Assembly (NCBI GenBank): GCA_001603765.1
Contig: LUZV01000226.1
Location: 1-7,343 of the forward strand
Direction: 5' to 3'
Source: Anaerolineales bacterium Chloro_02
Lineage (GTDB): Bacteria; Chloroflexota; Anaerolineae; Anaerolineales; Anaerolineaceae
DNA: 7,343 nucleotides
Shown piece by piece: positions 5,899 through 7,343 of the stretch; position 1 is the stretch's first letter, and the number at the start of each line of letters is the position of its first letter. The notes beneath the pieces are model-generated. The model did not search any database. It worked only from the letters and a program-made list of their open reading frames with translations, and was not told the origin of the DNA. The translations under genes and the position numbers were made by a program.

Positions 5899-7134
5899 TT
5901 ATGCCTGAGGGAGACCAACCGCCTCGCGCAGTGCGGCGGTTTTGTTGGTTTTTTCCCAAGTCAGATCAAGGTCATCGCGACCGAAATGCCCATAGGAAGC
6001 AAGCTGGCGATAGATCGGGCGCAGCAAGTCCAGGTCGTGAATGATTGCACGGGGGCGAAGGTCGAACACCTGGCTGATGGCTTGGGCGATTTTGTCGTCG
6101 TCCACAGTTCCTGTGCCAAAGGTTTCAACGTTAATGCTGAGGGGTTCGGGCACGCCGATGGCGTATGAAAGCTGAACTTCGCAGCGGGAAGCCAAGCCAG
6201 CCGCGACGACGTTTTTAGCGACCCAGCGAGCCGCGTAAGCCGCGGAGCGGTCAACCTTGGTCGGGTCTTTGCCGCTGAAAGCGCCGCCGCCGTGACGACC
6301 CATACCGCCGTAGGTGTCGACGATAATCTTGCGCCCGGTCAGACCGGCATCGCCCATGGGTCCGCCAATCACAAAGCGACCGGTAGGGTTGACGTAAATT
6401 TTGGTGTCTTCATCAATCAGTTCAGCGGGGATGACAGGTTTGATCACGTGTTCCAAAACATCCGCTTCGATGCGTTCGTGGCTGACTTCCTCACGATCCA
6501 GTTTGTCGGCGTGTTGGCTGCTGACAACAATCGTATGGATGCGGACGGGTTTGCCGTAGTGGTATTCTACGGTCACCTGGCTTTTGCCGTCGGGGTACAT
6601 CCACTCGAGCGTGCCGTTCTTGCGGACTTCCGCCATACGGCGTGTGAGCTTGTGGGCATAATAGATGGGCATGGGCATCAAGGTTTCAGTTTCGTCGCAG
6701 GCGAAACCAAACATCATGCCCTGATCACCCGCGCCGCCGGCAGCGATATATTCTTCGGTATAAGAAAAATCTTCAGGGCGACCTTTGCGGTCCACACCTC
6801 TGGCGATATCAGGGGATTGGTTGGCAAGCGCGGTCATAACACCGCAAGTGGAGCCGTCAAAACCTTTCTTGCCGCGGTCGTAGCCAATGCTGTTGACCAC
6901 TTCGCGCACGAGCGCGTCGATATCGACATAGGTTCTGGTGGTCACTTCTCCGTAAGTCAGCACAAAGCCGGTTTTGATGGCTGTTTCGCAGGCAACCCGG
7001 CTGGACTTATCCTCAGCAATCATGGCGTCCAGGATCGCGTCGCTGATTTGATCGCACATCTTGTCGGGATGGCCTTCAGTGACCGATTCAGAAGTGAACA
7101 GATATTTGGGTGATTTCATAAACGTAGTTGTCAT
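5899..7134 (-). CDS. metK: S-adenosylmethionine synthetase (methionine adenosyltransferase)
   Basis: MetK joins methionine and ATP to make S-adenosylmethionine, the cell's main methyl donor, in the cytoplasm as a tetramer. At 411 residues it is of normal bacterial length (E. coli 384, many others about 400). Visible signatures are ESVTEGHPDKMCDQISDAILD from residue 16, with the catalytic HPDK at 22-25; the ATP-binding GAGDQGMMFGFA at 134-145; NPTGRFVIGGPMGDAGLTGRK from 249; and the phosphate-binding GGGAFSGKD at 282-290. The protein is intact. The ATG at 7134-7132 is chosen because GAGGAGG (7149-7143) lies eight bases upstream; a second in-frame ATG at 7119 is less well placed. It stands alone on the minus strand, converging with the anti-sigma gene, and its leader is a SAM-I riboswitch, so excess SAM should repress it. 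Confidence 0.98.
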   Translation of the reverse strand: MTTTFMKSPKYLFTSESVTEGHPDKMCDQISDAILDAMIAEDKSSRVACETAIKTGFVLTYGEVTTRTYVDIDALVREVVNSIGYDRGKKGFDGSTCGVMTALANQSPDIARGVDRKGRPEDFSYTEEYIAAGGAGDQGMMFGFACDETETLMPMPIYYAHKLTRRMAEVRKNGTLEWMYPDGKSQVTVEYHYGKPVRIHTIVVSSQHADKLDREEVSHERIEADVLEHVIKPVIPAELIDEDTKIYVNPTGRFVIGGPMGDAGLTGRKIIVDTYGGMGRHGGGAFSGKDPTKVDRSAAYAARWVAKNVVAAGLASRCEVQLSYAIGVPEPLSINVETFGTGTVDDDKIAQAISQVFDLRPRAIIHDLDLLRPIYRQLASYGHFGRDDLDLTWEKTNKTAALREAVGLPQA

Positions 7135-7137
7135 TGT

Positions 7138-7156
7138 GTAAACCTCCTCAGGTTAC
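7138..7156 (-). promoter_or_regulatory. Small hairpin over the metK ribosome binding site
   Basis: On the minus strand GUAACCU (7156-7150) can pair with AGGUUUAC (7145-7138), seven pairs with one bulged U, around the loop GAGG. The Shine-Dalgarno GAGGAGG falls in the loop and the 3' arm. It begins immediately after the U-tract of the riboswitch terminator. The pairing is visible, but its stability and effect on translation are not known. Confidence 0.5.
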
Positions 7157-7188
7157 AAAATAAAATGCCCCTGCAAGTGAGGGGCATT
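7157..7188 (-). terminator. Riboswitch-controlled intrinsic terminator in the metK leader
   Basis: On the minus strand AATGCCCCT (7188-7180) pairs perfectly with AGGGGCATT (7172-7164) across a seven-base loop, then TTTATTTT runs 7164-7157. It lies between the SAM aptamer and the ribosome binding site. Part of its 5' arm can instead pair with the 3' strand of aptamer helix P1, giving the classic S-box transcription-off switch. Confidence 0.93.
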
Positions 7189-7206
7189 ACGCTTGGTATG
7201 CTTCAG

Positions 7207-7306
<100 letters not shown>

Positions 7307-7332
7307 CCGCAAGGGCTATGTAATTGAGTTGG

Positions 7333-7338
7333 TTTATA
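7333..7338 (-). promoter_or_regulatory. Possible -10 element of the metK promoter
   Basis: TATAAA on the minus strand (7338-7333) would start transcription near 7326, about 22 bases before the riboswitch. Its -35 element would lie outside the window, so this cannot be confirmed. Confidence 0.3.
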
Positions 7339-7343
7339 CCACA

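Noticed and set aside
6292..7113. Long plus-strand open frame (273 codons) opposite metK
   Set aside because: It lies wholly within the well-supported metK gene on the other strand, has no ribosome binding site or recognised motif, and its His/Asp/Val-rich composition is what antisense of a GC-biased gene gives.

Overview
The window looks like an ordinary bacterial chromosome segment of moderate GC content. It carries housekeeping genes plus one ECF sigma/anti-sigma pair. An S-box (SAM-I) riboswitch ahead of metK, the greA-lysS neighbourhood, clear Rho-independent terminators and a putative zinc-less anti-sigma factor would fit a Gram-positive-like lineage such as Chloroflexota (Anaerolineae-like). 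That placement is inference from style, not from a marker gene, and is only moderately secure.

Layout. (1) Positions 1-1617, plus strand: a tight three-gene operon joined by two ATGA overlaps. It holds the 3' end of a polytopic membrane protein (probably an intramembrane protease of CPBP or PrsW type), a PlsC-type acyltransferase and a rhomboid protease. A weak terminator follows. (2) 1668-3858, plus strand: a promoter with a perfect TATAAT, greA, a strong intrinsic terminator at 2291-2320, and lysS starting only 18 bases after the terminator's T-tract. (3) 3859-4125: a gene-poor stretch with the lysS terminator hairpin, two further inverted repeats and a possible sigma-gene promoter. (4) 4126-5575, plus strand: an ECF sigma factor overlapping a two-transmembrane putative anti-sigma factor, closed by a strong terminator at 5614-5650. 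(5) 5651-5898: a convergent junction with no recognisable gene, ending in a terminator for the opposite strand. (6) 5899-7304, minus strand: metK preceded by a complete SAM-I riboswitch with an intrinsic terminator, an antiterminator candidate, and a small hairpin over the Shine-Dalgarno sequence.

How the genes work together. The first operon concerns the membrane: phospholipid synthesis between two probable intramembrane proteases. greA-lysS couples transcript-cleavage rescue of RNA polymerase to lysine tRNA charging. The sigma/anti-sigma pair should sense an envelope or extracytoplasmic signal. metK makes S-adenosylmethionine and is switched off by its own product through the riboswitch. 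No mobile element, CRISPR array, rRNA or tRNA gene was seen. No clearly undescribed system is present; the most interesting points are the layered metK leader, the terminator between greA and lysS, the glutamate in place of aspartate at the GreA tip, and the cysteine-poor two-helix anti-sigma factor.
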